Positions 44,905-57,370 of a stretch of 64,000 bases of DNA are shown here, one piece after another (the first letter of the stretch is position 1; each line of letters begins with the position of its first letter). The notes under the pieces are model-generated. The model did not search any database. It had not been told where the DNA came from and saw only the letters and a program-made list of their open reading frames with translations. The DNA comes from Megaustenia siamemsis (taxonomy: Eukaryota > Mollusca > Gastropoda > Stylommatophora > Ariophantidae), in contig JAVIAB010000092.1 of NCBI GenBank assembly GCA_032433765.1, positions 103,646,564 through 103,710,563 on the forward strand, written 5' to 3'. The translations under genes and the position numbers were made by a program.

Positions 44905-47900
44905 GTCCCTCTTCCTCATTCATGACATATCCAGTAACGTCACTCATTAACACCGCCCTTTCAGCTGACAGTGTGATTTTTGAATGCTTTGTCTCATTGT
45001 ATTCTTTCGAAAATCTGTTATTCGTTACTGCGGTGCCAGTATGTTTTTAATTACAATTCAAATGAAGTATCGTACTTAATCAACATTTACTGCACAAGAA
45101 TTTCCTATACTTTACATCGCAAGCATTAAATGTATATTCTGATAACTGCTACTGATCTGAAACATGTTGTTTTGTACATCACATTTGCATCACTTTGCTA
45201 GAATCATGTGAATCGCAGACACTCTTTAAAACCGTTTTCTACTGGGCGTCATATTTCTTTGATGTCCACAACATTTTATTTGTACAAATATATAGCTTAC
45301 ATGTAGTTCTTTATTTTTACGTAATGTTGTACATATTGTTTTTTTTTTTAATGTGATGTTGCTTTGCTGTGCATGAAATGTCGTTGGCTCTTATAAAACT
45401 TCAAGTACCTTAATAATGGCTTCCAAATGCTTTTCCAATGTTGATGTTATTGACAAATACAGACATGCAAATAACAGGGCCGGACTATTTTCATGAAATT
45501 AACGTATTAGCTTGTTTTTTCGCAATCTTTCCACTTCATTTCACGAGCTCTTAAAATGAAGCGAGTGATTATTCCTAATAAAGTGCATGGCAACACGACA
45601 TTCCAGCATTCGTGAAACTCCACTTGCTCCTCCCTACAGATATGGTTTAAGTTGCATCATGCAATGTATGATTTTATTTAACATTATTTATCAAAATAAC
45701 TGTTATTTTAATCAGCTTATTCTAATCAACTGATTGCTTTTACCCGCATTCTAGCAAAATATCAACATTCTAATTTAAGAAATCCTTCTCACTTCTTACA
45801 TATCTGATGTTAAATAAAACTGGATTATTCTCATTTTCTGGATATTAATCAGCTGGTAAATTTCAAGATTTTTTTTTTCAGAAACACTATTATCTTTATG
45901 CTGTTCCAAGACTAAAGACATCTAGCTGATAGCTCGCCGTCGTATCACGAATTATTAGCCAATGTTCCTTAGACTGTGATATCAAATGAGGATATCAGTT
46001 GAATAGTTTTCTCCACTTCAGCATTTCATAACTTGTCAATCGATAATCCCCATCCTTACGGGTCAGCTATGATCTAATGGAATTATTGTTTCGTGTCATG
46101 AGAAACCTTGACATTGTTTTTAGCTTGATCCAAAGCATGTCTACTTGGCAGTCCAATCATGCATTCCATCACAGCGATGAACACTTCTTTTGAAACCTCG
46201 AATAATTTGCGTTTCGCAGTTTTGGAAGCGTTCTGACCGTTCACAGTGAGAATGCCCAGTTTAGAATTAAGCATAGGCAGGATCAGTTTGTGGTGTAACA
46301 TTATTTGTCAAAGAAAAGATGAACTAATGGTCCAGTAAAACAACCAGTCTATGCTCCAACACCATCGGAGTCATTATTTGTATTGCAGAAAGACCCCGCT
46401 TGCACCATCATCACAGTAAAGGGCGACCAACATGATATTGTAAAGAAAAGATTGGATCAAATGTACTCATTGAGTAAATAGCCAATCGCAATTATTAATG
46501 ATCTTCACATTTAAAAAAAATGACTTTAAAATTGAGTTGTTCACAAAGTAAAACAACAAGCGGGTCATGTTTGAGATCATCTGCGAGGGAAATTTCATGC
46601 GCTGTTGATACATTTGGTGCAACCCAATGCATCTTTGAAATGTTTGGAAATGTAATTTTTTTTTCTAATTCAGTCTTGTGTGTGAAGATGTCACCAGTTA
46701 TAATAAGCGTAAGTCGTCAAATCTTTGAAGATTTGATAGCTGGTCCTAGATAATCGTGTAATCAATCTGGCGATTTTAACATTCTGGATGCTTGAATGCA
46801 GTGACATTTACATAAATAAAAATAAACATTTACTTTTCTTATGCCTGTGTGAAGTTACATAATGACATTATTTTGTAATGTATCAGTTCTAATGCAGTAT
46901 TTATACAAACGGCCTGAGCAGATTGACTAATAACAATAGTTATTTAGCTGGTGTTACATTCCAGCTACCTCCAGCATGAACTGTCAGCTGAGCCAGTCTT
47001 TACCATTTTTCTGAGACCCCTCTCAAGGAAACAATTATTGTATAGGCCATAAACCGTATATTGGATATTTTAAAGCCAGTTACCCAGCCACGAATGGACA
47101 GAGCATTTACACATGTCCTACCCTCAAGAATATATATGTTGTTTTCATTCAGTAATTCTCGGAAACGTTAACAGAAAGTGACGGCCTTTTTTCCAGAAAA
47201 CTCGTTCTGAATACATTAGAGCTTGATACTCAGTATAAAGCATCGCTATGATCCTTTATTTGAAAGTGATGGACTTCCGGTCAAATGGTGGACAGGCGGC
47301 AGGAGCCATTGAGGCTCAGTCTGAAAAGTGTTCCTTTTATTTCCTCATACTCCAAGTCCGACTTTCTGCCGGAGCTAATAAGTTTAGTGCTTTGTGCACA
47401 CCGTGACCTGTGTTTTTCATCCGGATCGTGTTTCGATATTTCGATTTCTTACGATGAATGATGATATCGTATGACGAAGGACACTTCAGCTGCGTTCACT
47501 TTCGGTGCCGCTTGGCCTTATGTCTTTTGGCGTGTACTGCAGTTGCTATGATGGGGACTGCAGCTGCCTTTCTTTGTTTAGATCCTTCAATCAGATGAGT
47601 TTTAACTCGGATGATTCCACTGGCACGATCGGTTAAGCAACTATTCATTTTAATTCGTTTGCAGTGATATCGGGCCCTTGGACTAATCATAACCATAACC
47701 ATAACCATTGGAAAGTGATTTGATTAAGTGTAGTTATGGTACTGAAAATTGTGAGACTAGGAACACGCTCAGTGGAAGACTGAGGGGACAGACCTTGAAA
47801 GTGTATAACTAACAAAATACATGACATTTTAGGTTGCGCATTTTATTTGATCATCTGTTCTTGTCAAATACTGAGCACTATAGGCCCGTCATGAATGCAG

Positions 47901-47940
47901 TGGAGTCGACTTTCTTAATAAGTAGCCAGTCCTATACTTG
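44119..47940. other. No gene seen; one TC microsatellite
   Basis: Contains the TC run listed separately. Open frames at 46083-46301 (minus) and 46520-46753 (plus) have no recognisable motif. I see no supported gene. Confidence 0.4.
44862..44899. repeat. (TC)n microsatellite
   Basis: A TTTC-to-TC run of about 38 bases. Confidence 0.95.
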
Positions 47941-47944
47941 AATG

Positions 47945-48425
47945 GGCTGCATTATTTTTCTTCTTTTATCTTCCTTTCCTCTTTTTTTCATTTCCTCTTG
48001 TACGCGCTTGGGTGTCGAGGGAGATGCAGGGTTCTGGTTGTGCTTTTGGGGACTTTATCATTGTCATTTGATGCTGTTGTAACGTTTTTTTATAATGTTG
48101 TCTGCCCATCTTCCTCTGTCTGCCTCTGGCTCTTCTCCCTTCTCCTCTTTTAATATATGTTTTGTGTGGTAAGGAACAACACGGCATTCTTTCTAGATGG
48201 GCGAACCAGTTTATTTGTTGTTTTTGTATGTAGCTTGGGAGTAGCTCAATGCCTACTCTTTCTCTTGTAATTCCATTTCAGATTCTGTCTTTTCTTGTTA
48301 CTCCATGCGCTTTTCTTAAACATCGCATCTCTATAGTGACAAGCTCTCTTTTGTTCTTAGACGTAAGTGACCCCATGTTTATATATGAATCTGCTTTAGA
48401 GTATATATGAAGATCCTAACAAAAC
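47945..48425 (-). pseudogene. L-C-like LINE C-terminal relic
   Basis: Minus-strand broken frames give TIEMRCLRKAHGVTRKDRI, IQKQQINWFAHLERM and GRRARGRQRKMGRQ, close in order and wording to the L-C copy at 2104-2967. The last conserved block is altered and the 5' part is lost. Confidence 0.7.
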
Positions 48426-48554
48426 ATCTGTCTGATCATGCATCGCGTTGCTGCGATGTTCCTGTCATGGCTTATGACACTCTATTAAAAATAGAGGTGA
48501 AGCGTCTTGACGTGTGCCTTGATTTGATTGAGATGGCTAACGACAACGAAGCTT

Positions 48555-48557
<3 letters not shown>

Positions 48558-48630
<73 letters not shown>
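48558..48630. repeat. (TA)n microsatellite
   Basis: About 70 bases of TA. Confidence 0.97.
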
Positions 48631-48631
<1 letters not shown>

Positions 48632-48775
48632 TGAAAGAGTGATAGATTATTTGACGACGGTCCTCATAGAACAGTACACGATTTTGTTATAATTTTCTAG
48701 TAATTTGCTGATGACAGGACACCGTGAGCACTCATCTTGAACAAACATTCAACCTGACTGACTGACTAATATAAC

Positions 48776-48844
48776 TAAACAAACCAACCAACCAACCAAC
48801 CAACTAACCATCCAACTAACCAACCAACCAACCAACCAGCCAAT

Positions 48845-48927
<83 letters not shown>

Positions 48928-49011
48928 TTAACTAATTAACTAACTAACTAACTAATTAACTAACTAATTAACTAACTAATTAACTAACTAACTAACTAAC
49001 GAACTACCTAA
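48776..49011. repeat. Tetranucleotide repeat, (AACC)n changing to (AACT)n
   Basis: About 60 bases of CCAA-type units switch to over 150 bases of CTAA-type units, with AATT variants near the right end. Confidence 0.97.
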
Positions 49012-50568
49012 TGTCCAGTAAAGTCACCAAGGATCTGAAGCTTTTATTTACTCCACCCATTCGTATCTCATCCATCAATAAAAGCTTCGATATCATACTC
49101 TCGTACCACAATATCACATTATGACTACAGTTATTACGCCAGTCTCCATTATCATATTATAGATCGCTGCCACGTACACTCTGTTCTGCATTTTCAGGGC
49201 TAAGTTATTGCATCAGTTCCAATTCTCGAACTATATAGATCGTTGTCACGTACGCTCTTTTTTGCTGCTCTCTGATCTTTAATTTTTCCCGCTAGAGAAA
49301 AATTATTACTTTTGCTGCATGCAATCCTTGTTAATCTTCGTACAATGTAATTTTCTCTCCTATTAATTCATTGTTTTCTAATTATATCCTTACGTGTGGT
49401 AATAATGTTTTTTTTTAAATTTTATATTATATATAACAATTAATACTACACTCATGTGGGTATGTGTGTTTGCTCGCGTGCGCGCGCCATTTGGGATTTG
49501 CGTCTGTTAGCTGGAAAAAAAAACAGCATGTTTTAAAATTTGACTAGAGCTAATCCAAGCATGTATCTTGCTACCTGATTATACATCTTAATTCAATACG
49601 CATTCTTTCGTTTTGGATGCGTTCCAGCCGCTGTCACAGTAAATGATTTCAACGCCAGTATTCTGCTTGTCTCTGCTGAGAAAATGACATGACCAAAAGA
49701 AAATGGTTATTTAAATTGCATTACCACCAGCACAGTATAAGCTGCACTCGTTATGCAAATCTGCCTTTTTTCATGAATTATAATTTAAGTTCTTGCCGTT
49801 GTCAGATTTATGCAAATTTAATCTGACATGAAGAGGCAAATGATCTTGCAAATCTTAAATTTGCACTGAAATTTCATTCATTTCATAAAATTGCAAAAGC
49901 AGGAAACATAGCAACCACTGCAGTCTCTTTATCTATCTCACTGTTAGAAAGGTAGGTTCAGATGAAATATTTCCTAACTTCTGTTATCACTTTTATTTTA
50001 TTTATCACTTTCTGCCCCCGAGCTCCGTTCATCAAACTCAGTGCTTTCCCACAATTTTTTTGTTGCCATTTATGAATTCCTCTCCCCCCCCCCCCCCCCC
50101 CCTCCTCAATACAGCCGGTTCAGCCAATCTGTAGTCTGTCCGGATCCTAATGATCGGTGCAAGGACAAGTCACGATGAGCGAGTAGGCTGACTTGGCAAC
50201 TGATGCAAGGACTTGATTTCCGAAAGTAAGCGTGGAGGTCAGCGTGTTATATTGTTTGATGTCGCAGTGTTTACTATGAGTATTGATCCCGCCAAAGGGA
50301 GACGTCACTCAACTGGCCAAAGTTCTGACCGATTCAGAAATCATTGATCAATGTTGCGCGCTTTCAATGCTCTCGTAAAAATAAAAAAAGAGTATACTAT
50401 TGTGAGAAATGTTGTTTTACAAAAATCGTGATTAAACTTTTGAGTGGCTAATTTGATTAACGCAGATGTGTTAAGGTAAGCTAACTAGAAAGGGAGTTTA
50501 TAACACATACTCCTTTTAAAAACGTTGAATGAGAATTAAAAGATTATAAATTCATGGTTTGCAACACT
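49012..50568. other. No gene seen; poly-C run
   Basis: A run of about 18 C lies at 50085-50102. A block ATAGATCG(C/T)TG(C/T)CACGTAC occurs twice, near 49160 and 49235. No coding feature. Confidence 0.4.
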
Positions 50569-50582
50569 ATTAACTGTGACAG

Positions 50583-50835
50583 TAAAAAAAAGGTAAAGAG
50601 CCCCCGTCACGCCAAGTGGCGTATAGGGAAATATGGTGTTATTGACCATACATTTTACAGACCTTCAGCACATGATTTTTGGGGTAATGTGGTCGGTATT
50701 ACGCCCGTGCCGCTTTACTTTTATCCGGTACCCATTTAAGGCTGGGTGAACCCGGAAGCCGTCGGTTGGGATCGAACCTCACGTCCTATCCTTTGTAGTC
50801 CAGTTCACTAACCACTGAGCTATCGTGGCTCCCAG
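50583..50835 (-). mobile_element. S1 SINE with clear target duplication
   Basis: A well-preserved S1 copy on the minus strand. It is flanked by a perfect 14-bp duplication ATTAACTGTGACAG (50569-50582 and 50836-50849). The A-rich tail lies at the left (TAAAAAAAAGG on the plus strand, so the short tail is mixed). The head has A box TAGCTCAGTGG and B box GGTTCGATCCC. Confidence 0.92.
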
Positions 50836-50974
50836 ATTAACTGTGACAGAGTCAGTAAATTATACAAAGTATAATTGATAATTGGAAATAGATTTATTTA
50901 GAAGAAAGGTAATGCGTGCACCTGTTATTAGGGATATAATTTGTTATAGACCAAGATTCTAGTTATATATTGAC

Positions 50975-51545
50975 CTTTCGAGCCGTGATCACCACATAGG
51001 GCATAGGCCCATATATTCTTTCTCTTTTTCTAAATTTTCTTTCGAGAAGTCACAATCCTTGCAAAAAACATTTATAAAATCTTGCCATTTGTCTCTGTTC
51101 TGTGCAAGCATCTCGATCTCATTGAGGGAGCCGATTCCTGCTGCCTTTGCCTCTCCGATCAATGTTCTTCTCAGTGTCTCTCTGGGTGGGCCTCTTTTCC
51201 TCCTACCTGTAAATCATACCTGTTGTTTCCCACATGAGGGCTTGCTTTGTTATTCGGTTATTATTTCTTCTCATCACATGTCCAACATATGTCCATCGTC
51301 TTTTCTTGATTACTGAAGCTACTGGTGGTTGATTTTCGATTTCTCTAATTTCTTCGTTTGTTTTGAATTCGTTCCACGCTATACCAAATATTTTCCTTAG
51401 ACATTTATTTTAAAATGCGTTCAACTTTGTTTATATATCTCTTATTGTTTTCCAGCTCTCACATGCATATGTAAGGGTTGATAGTACGTCTGATTTGAAT
51501 AGTCTAAGTTTTGTTATTGTGCTTATAACTTTTGACTTTTTTTCT
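50975..51545 (-). mobile_element. L-F LINE, 3' fragment
   Basis: Matches the 3' part of the copy at 18714-20114 (TATTGACCTTTCGAGCCGTG, GAGGGAGCCGATTCCTGCTG), with indels in the coding region, for example extra sequence near 51208-51222. 5'-truncated and decayed, so older than the copy in the satellite. Confidence 0.85.
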
Positions 51546-52706
51546 TATCTATGTTCAAATCTTCTGTCAATCAATTCATTTATTATCTTCATTCAGTAGC
51601 AAGTGTACACGTATATTCTTGTAGCTGTCCAGTGTTCCCCCTAATTCCTGCTGATTATCCAATAGTAGTTACTGGGTAGTCAATGTTAAGAGATGATGTT
51701 TGTATTTAATTATGTGCATATTTTCCTTTACTCACCACTACTAGCAGGCAGCTCTTACTTTCTCCTGTCACCGGACCTGTTTTGTCATTTTTTGGTGTGT
51801 TTTACGAGTACATTCTCTCAGCTTCATTAACGCTGTCTGAGCATCTCTTCTTTTCTCGTCGATACATTCCCAGCTATGCTTCCTAGACCCGTACAACACT
51901 GAGAGGGAATATTAACGCGTTTACCTCACAATGTGAAACTCATCTTGGAGCAGTTTTGTTACATATTTTGCTATTATTTCTTTTTACTTTACATTTTTTA
52001 ATGCGTATTTTTTTTAACTCTTTACACATTTTATCTTCCCCGCTTGACATTGCTTTTCTTGCAGTAATTTTTTATTACTATATTTTAGGTATTTGTCTAC
52101 CTGTTTGTGTGGTGTTCAGGCAATTACACAAATTGGCAAAGATTGACGTTAATGTATTTATTTTGTACAGCAAATGCTCATTACCATTGTTTCAACCTCA
52201 CGTCTTCTTGCTATGTTTTTAACGAATATTACTAAGTCATCTGAACTTCATCATTGTACACATTTAATCTGTGTGTTTATATAAACATGTTTAGTGTTGC
52301 CTCATCCAGTTGCTGTAACGAGGGAAAAAAAAGAGAAGGACCCCATATAATGAATAGAGGTAGTGAATAACGGGAGGAGAGCTTAACATAATGGATATAG
52401 ATATTTGTGACTAGTCATTTGATTATGATCGAATATAATGGGGTAGACACGAATCGTTATAGGAGTTGGCTTGGCGGTTATAAAAACTCATGCTTTCCTG
52501 AGTTCTGCTGAGAAGTTAAAGCTTATCCATCATAGAGATACTTCAATAATATGTCTTCTATCATATCATCACACACTACACAACTGCGGAGACTGAATAG
52601 ACATGTTGATATACACGTTTGTTTTATTGCAATTTAAATGCCCAGAACTTAATGATATATATATTGCGAGTTGTTTTAGCAATGGTAATGGATTAGGAAT
52701 ATTTCA
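51546..52706. other. No gene seen
   Basis: AT-rich sequence with an 88-codon hydrophobic chance frame at 51956-52222. No supported function. Confidence 0.4.
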
Positions 52707-53852
52707 ACGAATACATCGATTATGGACAATGAAGATATTCATTATGGGCAATGAAGATATTCATTATGGGCAATGAAGATATTCATTATGGGCAATGAAG
52801 ATATTCATTATGGACAATGAAGATATTCATTATGGGCAATGAAGATATTCATTATGGGCAATGAAGATATTCATTATGGGCAATGAAGATATTCATTATG
52901 GACAATGAAGATATTCATTATGGACAATGAAGATATTCATTATGGACAATGAAGATATTCATTATGGGCAATGAAGATATTCATTATGGGCAATGAAGAT
53001 ATTCATTATGGACAATGAAGATATTCATTATGGGCAATGAAGATATTCATTATGGGCAATGAAGATATTCATTATGGGCAATGAAGATATTCATTATGGG
53101 CAATGAAGATATTCATTATGGACAATGAAGATATTCATTATGGACAATGAAGATATTCATTATGGACAATGAAGATATTCATTATGGACAATGAAGATAT
53201 TCATTATGGGCAATGAAGATATTCATTATGGACAATGAAGATATTCATTATGGACAATGAAGATATTCATTATGGACAATGAAGATATTCATTATGGACA
53301 ATGAAGATATTCATTATGGACAATGAAGATATTCATTATGGACAATGAAGATATTCATTATGGACAATGAAGATATTCATTATGGGCAATGAAGATATTC
53401 ATTATGGGCAATGAAGATATTCATTATGGACAATGAAGATATTCATTATGGGCAATGAAGATATTCATTATGGACAATGAAGATATTCATTATGGACAAC
53501 GAATACATCGATTATGGGCAATGAAGATATTCATTATGGACAATGAAGATATTCATTATGGACAATGAAGATATTCATTATGGGCAATGAAGATATTCAT
53601 TATGGGCAATGAAGATATTCATTATGGACAATGAAGGTATTCATTATGGACAATGAAGATATTCATTATGGACAATGAAGATATTCATTATGGACAATGA
53701 AGATATTCATTATGGACAATGAAGATATTCATTATGGACAATGAAGATATTAGTTATGGTCATTGAAGACATCGGTTATTGATTATAGAGACATTGATTA
53801 TGAACAATGAATGCATTGGTTAGGGACAATGAAGACATTTATTGAAGATATT
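52707..53852. repeat. 22-bp minisatellite, block I (~47 units plus diverged edge)
   Basis: Head-to-tail units with core GACAATGAAGATATTCATTA. An A/G variant (GGACAATG or GGGCAATG) alternates irregularly. A distinctive variant ACGAATACATCGATTATGG occurs at 52707 and again at 53499, 792 bp or 36 units apart. Past 53757 the units become diverged. Confidence 0.97.
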
Positions 53853-53865
53853 GATTAAGGACAAT

Positions 53866-54328
53866 TTTTTTCCCCCGTCACACCAAGTGGCGTATAGAGA
53901 ATATGGTGTTAGTGACCATAAATGTTACAGACCTTCAGCACATGATTTTTGGGGTAATGTGGTCGGTATTTTGTGCACATCATGAGAAGAGGAAAGCTCG
54001 AATACTTGGTTACAACTGGCAAAATAAAAGGAAAGAGAGATCGCTGACGACAAAGAGAGAAAATACTGGATAGCTTGGTGTCATGGCATGGACAACAGTC
54101 AACAACATAACTCATACGATACACTGTGGATAGAAGGTTGTGGAAGGGCATGAACGCCAACCGGTACGGCACATTATGATGATGATTACGCCCGTGCCCC
54201 TTTACTTTCCCAGAAAAATCCGGTACCCATTTAAGGCTGGGTGAACCCGGAAGCCGTCGGTTGGGATCGAACCCTACCTCTTGTCCTTTATAGTCCAGTT
54301 CACTAACCACTGAGCTATCGCGGCTCCC
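53866..54328 (-). mobile_element. S1 SINE inserted in the 22-bp array
   Basis: Flanked by a perfect 13-bp duplication GATTAAGGACAAT (53853-53865 and 54329-54341), itself diverged array sequence. The plus-strand T run at the left edge is the SINE A tail. The body is split by a LINE fragment at 53971-54187. Confidence 0.92.
53971..54187 (+). mobile_element. L-B-related LINE 3' end nested in S1
   Basis: Reads LEYLVTTGKIKGKRDR, QREKILDSL, WHGQQSTT and RRLWKGMNANRYGTL and ends with a GATGATGATT tail. It resembles L-B (VTTGKIEGRRDRGKQRE) but is a separate subfamily. It splits the S1 body between GGTCGGTATT and ACGCCCG. Confidence 0.85.
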
Positions 54329-54341
54329 GATTAAGGACAAT

Positions 54342-54473
54342 GAAGATATTTATTTTGGACAACGAAGATTTGTATTATGAACTAAGAAGGCATTGATTAG
54401 TACAGGGACAAGGATAAGGAACAGTGATTGTTCACTATAAGGATATTGATTTTAGATAATGACATTGATCTTT
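54342..54473. repeat. 22-bp array, diverged remnant
   Basis: Loose copies of GGACAATGAAGATATT-type units linking block I to the LINE complex. Confidence 0.65.
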
Positions 54474-55018
54474 AGTAGAAAGAGCCATAGAGGTGAAAAC
54501 AGATCTATACATATGTTTCATAGATTATACAAAAGCATTTGACAAAGTAAAGCACCAAGAAATAATCAACATTTTAGAAACCATAAACGCAGACAGTAAA
54601 GATCTAAGAATAATAAAGAACATGTACTGGCAACAAACAGCGGTCATAAGAACTAGAAATCAGTTCGGAATGTTTCAACAAATAAAACAGGATGTTAGGC
54701 AAGGTTGTGTGCTGTCACCAGATTTGTTTAATATTTATAGTGAGATTATTTTAAGATCCATAAGGCGCATGCCTGAAATAATAATCGGAGGCCATAATAT
54801 AAATAATCTAAGGTATGTTGATGATACAGTCTTAATCGCTAAGATTGAAAATGAGTTACAAGAAATGATAGACATTATAGTGAAAGAAAGCAAAAATAAA
54901 GGACTCAGCCTTAATAGCAAAACGACAGAAGTAATGGTAAAAATAAAGTAAAAGTCATCACCGCAGTACACAATAAAGACAAGTCGAACAATATTAAAAC
55001 AGGTAAATGAATTTAAAT
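54474..55018 (+). mobile_element. L-B LINE, left part (reverse transcriptase core)
   Basis: The 152-codon frame 54493-54951 holds domain A CFIDYTKAFDKV, domain B VRQGCVLSPDLFN and domain C NNLRYVDDTVLIAK (Ala of YADD replaced by Val). It ends at a stop (54951) and is then cut by L-A. The rest of this copy lies at 56675-57020. Confidence 0.9.
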
Positions 55019-55116
55019 CATCATCATCATTGGGTGCCTTCTCCGCATCGAAGGTTGGCTACCATGGAATGCCATTCCACTCTGTCTCTTGCTTTGATGG
55101 TACAGATTGTCATAGG

Positions 55117-55911
55117 CTAACTTGTCCATCTTTTGATGTTACTCGTCCATGTTAGTCTTGGTCTGCCTCTGCTTCTTATACCTTGTATTTTCCCCTCTAA
55201 TATTACTTTTATTAGACTGTTGTGTCTTTTAACATGACCAAAAAATGTCATTTGTCTTGCTCTAATTGTGTTTAGTAGTTCTTTTTTCACCCTTAGTCGT
55301 TCTAAAACTTCCTCGTTTGTTTTCTTTTCTTTCCATCCAATTCTACCTATTCTTCTATAAATCCACATTTCAAAGGCCTCAATTTTCTGTTCTGTTTTCT
55401 GGTCTAATGTCCATGTTTCTGCACCATACAGGAATATTGAGAAGATGTAACATTTTGCTATTCTTAGTTTTAGCCCTGTTGTTATTTGTTTTGATGTTAG
55501 TATATTTTTCATGGCATTGAAATTACTTTTTACCATACCTATTCTTGTATTTATTTCAGTTGTACATTTTCCATCACTGGTTATAGTATGTCCCAGGTAG
55601 TTGTAGTTCTGAACTGTCTCTAGATGTATTCCTTCAACTTTGATATTTAATTGTAGGTCTTGCGAATTTTCTTTCTGTATGATCATAGTTTTAGTCTTTT
55701 TGATATTCATATCTAGTCCATATTTCTTGTTTGTCCTGTTTATCACATTAAGCAATTGTTGTAGATCTTTAGGATTTTCCGCTAGTAGTACATTATCTTC
55801 AGCATATCTTAGGTTATTGATTATCTTCCCATTAATATTTAGGTCTGGCATCTCTATGATGTTTTTAAAGATTTGCTCAGTGTATAAATTGAACAAGGTG
55901 ATAGGATGCAT
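55117..55911 (-). pseudogene. L-A reverse transcriptase end and C-terminus
   Basis: A 264-codon frame beginning after a 4-base deletion near 55896, relative to the AACAAGCTTGGTGATAGG of other copies. Domain C is altered to NLRYAEDNVLLAEN, losing an Asp of YADD. GHTITSDGKC, LYGAETWTLDQ, FFGHVKRHN and SRGRPRLTW follow. Confidence 0.88.
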
Positions 55912-56483
55912 CCTTGTCTTACTCCTCTTTTTATATCAATGGGTGTAGAGTTCTCCTTGTTATATTTTATTATTGCTGTTTGCTCCCAGTACAAATTACA
56001 CTTTAGTCGTATGTCTGTGTTATCCAGATTTATATCTTTTAGGCAGTCTATAAGTTGACTATGGTATATTCTATCAAATGCTTTGGTGTAGTCTATGAAG
56101 CAAGCATATATTGGTTTGTTTACTTCTATGTACTTTTCGATCAATGTCCTCATGCTGAATATGGCTTCTTTTGTCCCACTGTTTTTCTTGAATCCGAATT
56201 GCTGTTCATCTAATTCATTATTCATTTTATTCTGAATCCTTCTTTGTATAACTTTTAGTAAAATTTTGGTTACCAGGCTTATTGTTCTAAAATCGCTGCA
56301 TTCAACTGCACAATTCTTTTTAGGCAATGCAATAAAAGTTGATGTTTTTAGTTCATTTGGTATGTATCCTGTATGGTATATGTCATTGCATATGTCTGTG
56401 ATCACTTCAATTCCAAAATCTTCTAATGCTTGTATCATCTCTATCTGTATATTGTCAGGTCCTGCTGCTTTTCCCTTTTTCAT
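55854..56483 (-). pseudogene. L-A reverse transcriptase, N-terminal part
   Basis: A 209-codon frame with GKAAGPDNIQIEMIQALEDF, PNELKTSTFIALPKK, QQFGFKKNSGTKEA, domain A CFIDYTKAFDRI and domain B GVRQGCILSP. It then shifts frame at the 4-base deletion and stops. With 55117-55911 it covers most of the enzyme except the endonuclease. Confidence 0.88.
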
Positions 56484-56674
56484 TGTTTTTATAGCTTTTT
56501 CTACGTCAAATTTCAGGATTTTATAGCTGGATGTACATTTTATAAATGGTTTTTTTTGTCTCTTTCGTCATGACAGAATTCTGTTATGTATTCCTGCCAT
56601 CTATCGATTATATCTTTGTTGTCTGTTAGCATTCTTCCCTCTTTGTTTGCTATAAATTCGTTTCGCTATACATG

Positions 56675-57020
56675 GAATTTAAATATTTGGGAATATTGTT
56701 AACCTCAGATTGTAGAAATACAATAGAGGTGAGAGGCAGAAAAGCTCAGGCAAAAGCAGCTTTCCAAAAAAAATGCGGAAGATATAGCGCATCCATTTTT
56801 GACAATAGGAAGAAGAAAAAGAGTTCTTAAATGTTATGTAGAGTCAGTCTTTACATATAAATGTGAATCATAGACAACAGGACAACAGACAAGAAGATCA
56901 CTGGAGGCTGTAGAAATGTGGTTTTACCGAAGAATGTTGAGAATACCATGAACAGCTAAGAAGAGTAATTAAAACTTTCTGAAAGAGGCCAAAGAAAAAA
57001 AAAGAGCTAATTTCCAATAT
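56675..57020 (+). mobile_element. L-B LINE, right part
   Basis: Continues the L-B copy: FKYLGILLTSD, AQAKAAFQK, VLKCYVES, and FYRRMLRIP relics with stops. The very 3' end of L-B is missing; the reading stops at the L-D fragment. Confidence 0.85.
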
Positions 57021-57370
57021 TCTTCTTCCTCTTCTACCTTTTTAGCTCTCAGTGGAGCATAGGCCTTCAACAAACACTTTCTAAGTCGTTCTGTTTTTTT
57101 GCCATTATTTTAAGATCATTCCATGTCTTCCCCATCATCTTCATCTCTGCTTCTATCTGTCTTCTCCAAGAATTCCTTGGTCTTCCTCTTTGTCTTTTCC
57201 CCTGGGGATTCCAAAAAAGGGCCTGGTGTGTAAAACTCTCAGTTGGCTTCCGTAGTGTGTGTCCTATCCAGCGCCATCGTCTTCGCTGTATCTCTTTATC
57301 CACTGGTGTTTGACTGGTACATTTCCATAATTCTATGTTAGTATTTTGTCCTGCTATTTCCATCCTTTTA
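57021..57370 (-). mobile_element. L-D LINE 3' end
   Basis: A 113-codon frame (57408-57067) contains NIELWKCTSQTPVDKEIQRR, WRWIGHTLRKP, GKRQRGRPRNSWRR and KQNDLESVC. Better preserved than the copy at 5650-6240. It abuts truncated L-B on the left and the 22-bp array on the right. No duplication was recognised. Confidence 0.85.

Larger units (their letters stand above)
55019..56674 (-). mobile_element. L-A LINE inserted in L-B
   Basis: A 1656-bp 5'-truncated copy with an ATC tail at the left, flanked by GAATTTAAAT (55009-55018 and 56675-56684). After this point the L-B reading resumes, so L-A is the younger element. Confidence 0.92.

Noticed and set aside
46083..46753. Open frames of 72 and 77 codons as possible exons
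   Set aside because: No motif, no splice logic and no similarity I can recognise.
51956..52222. Hydrophobic 88-codon frame as a membrane protein
   Set aside because: T-rich sequence gives Leu/Phe-rich translations by chance; no supporting context.
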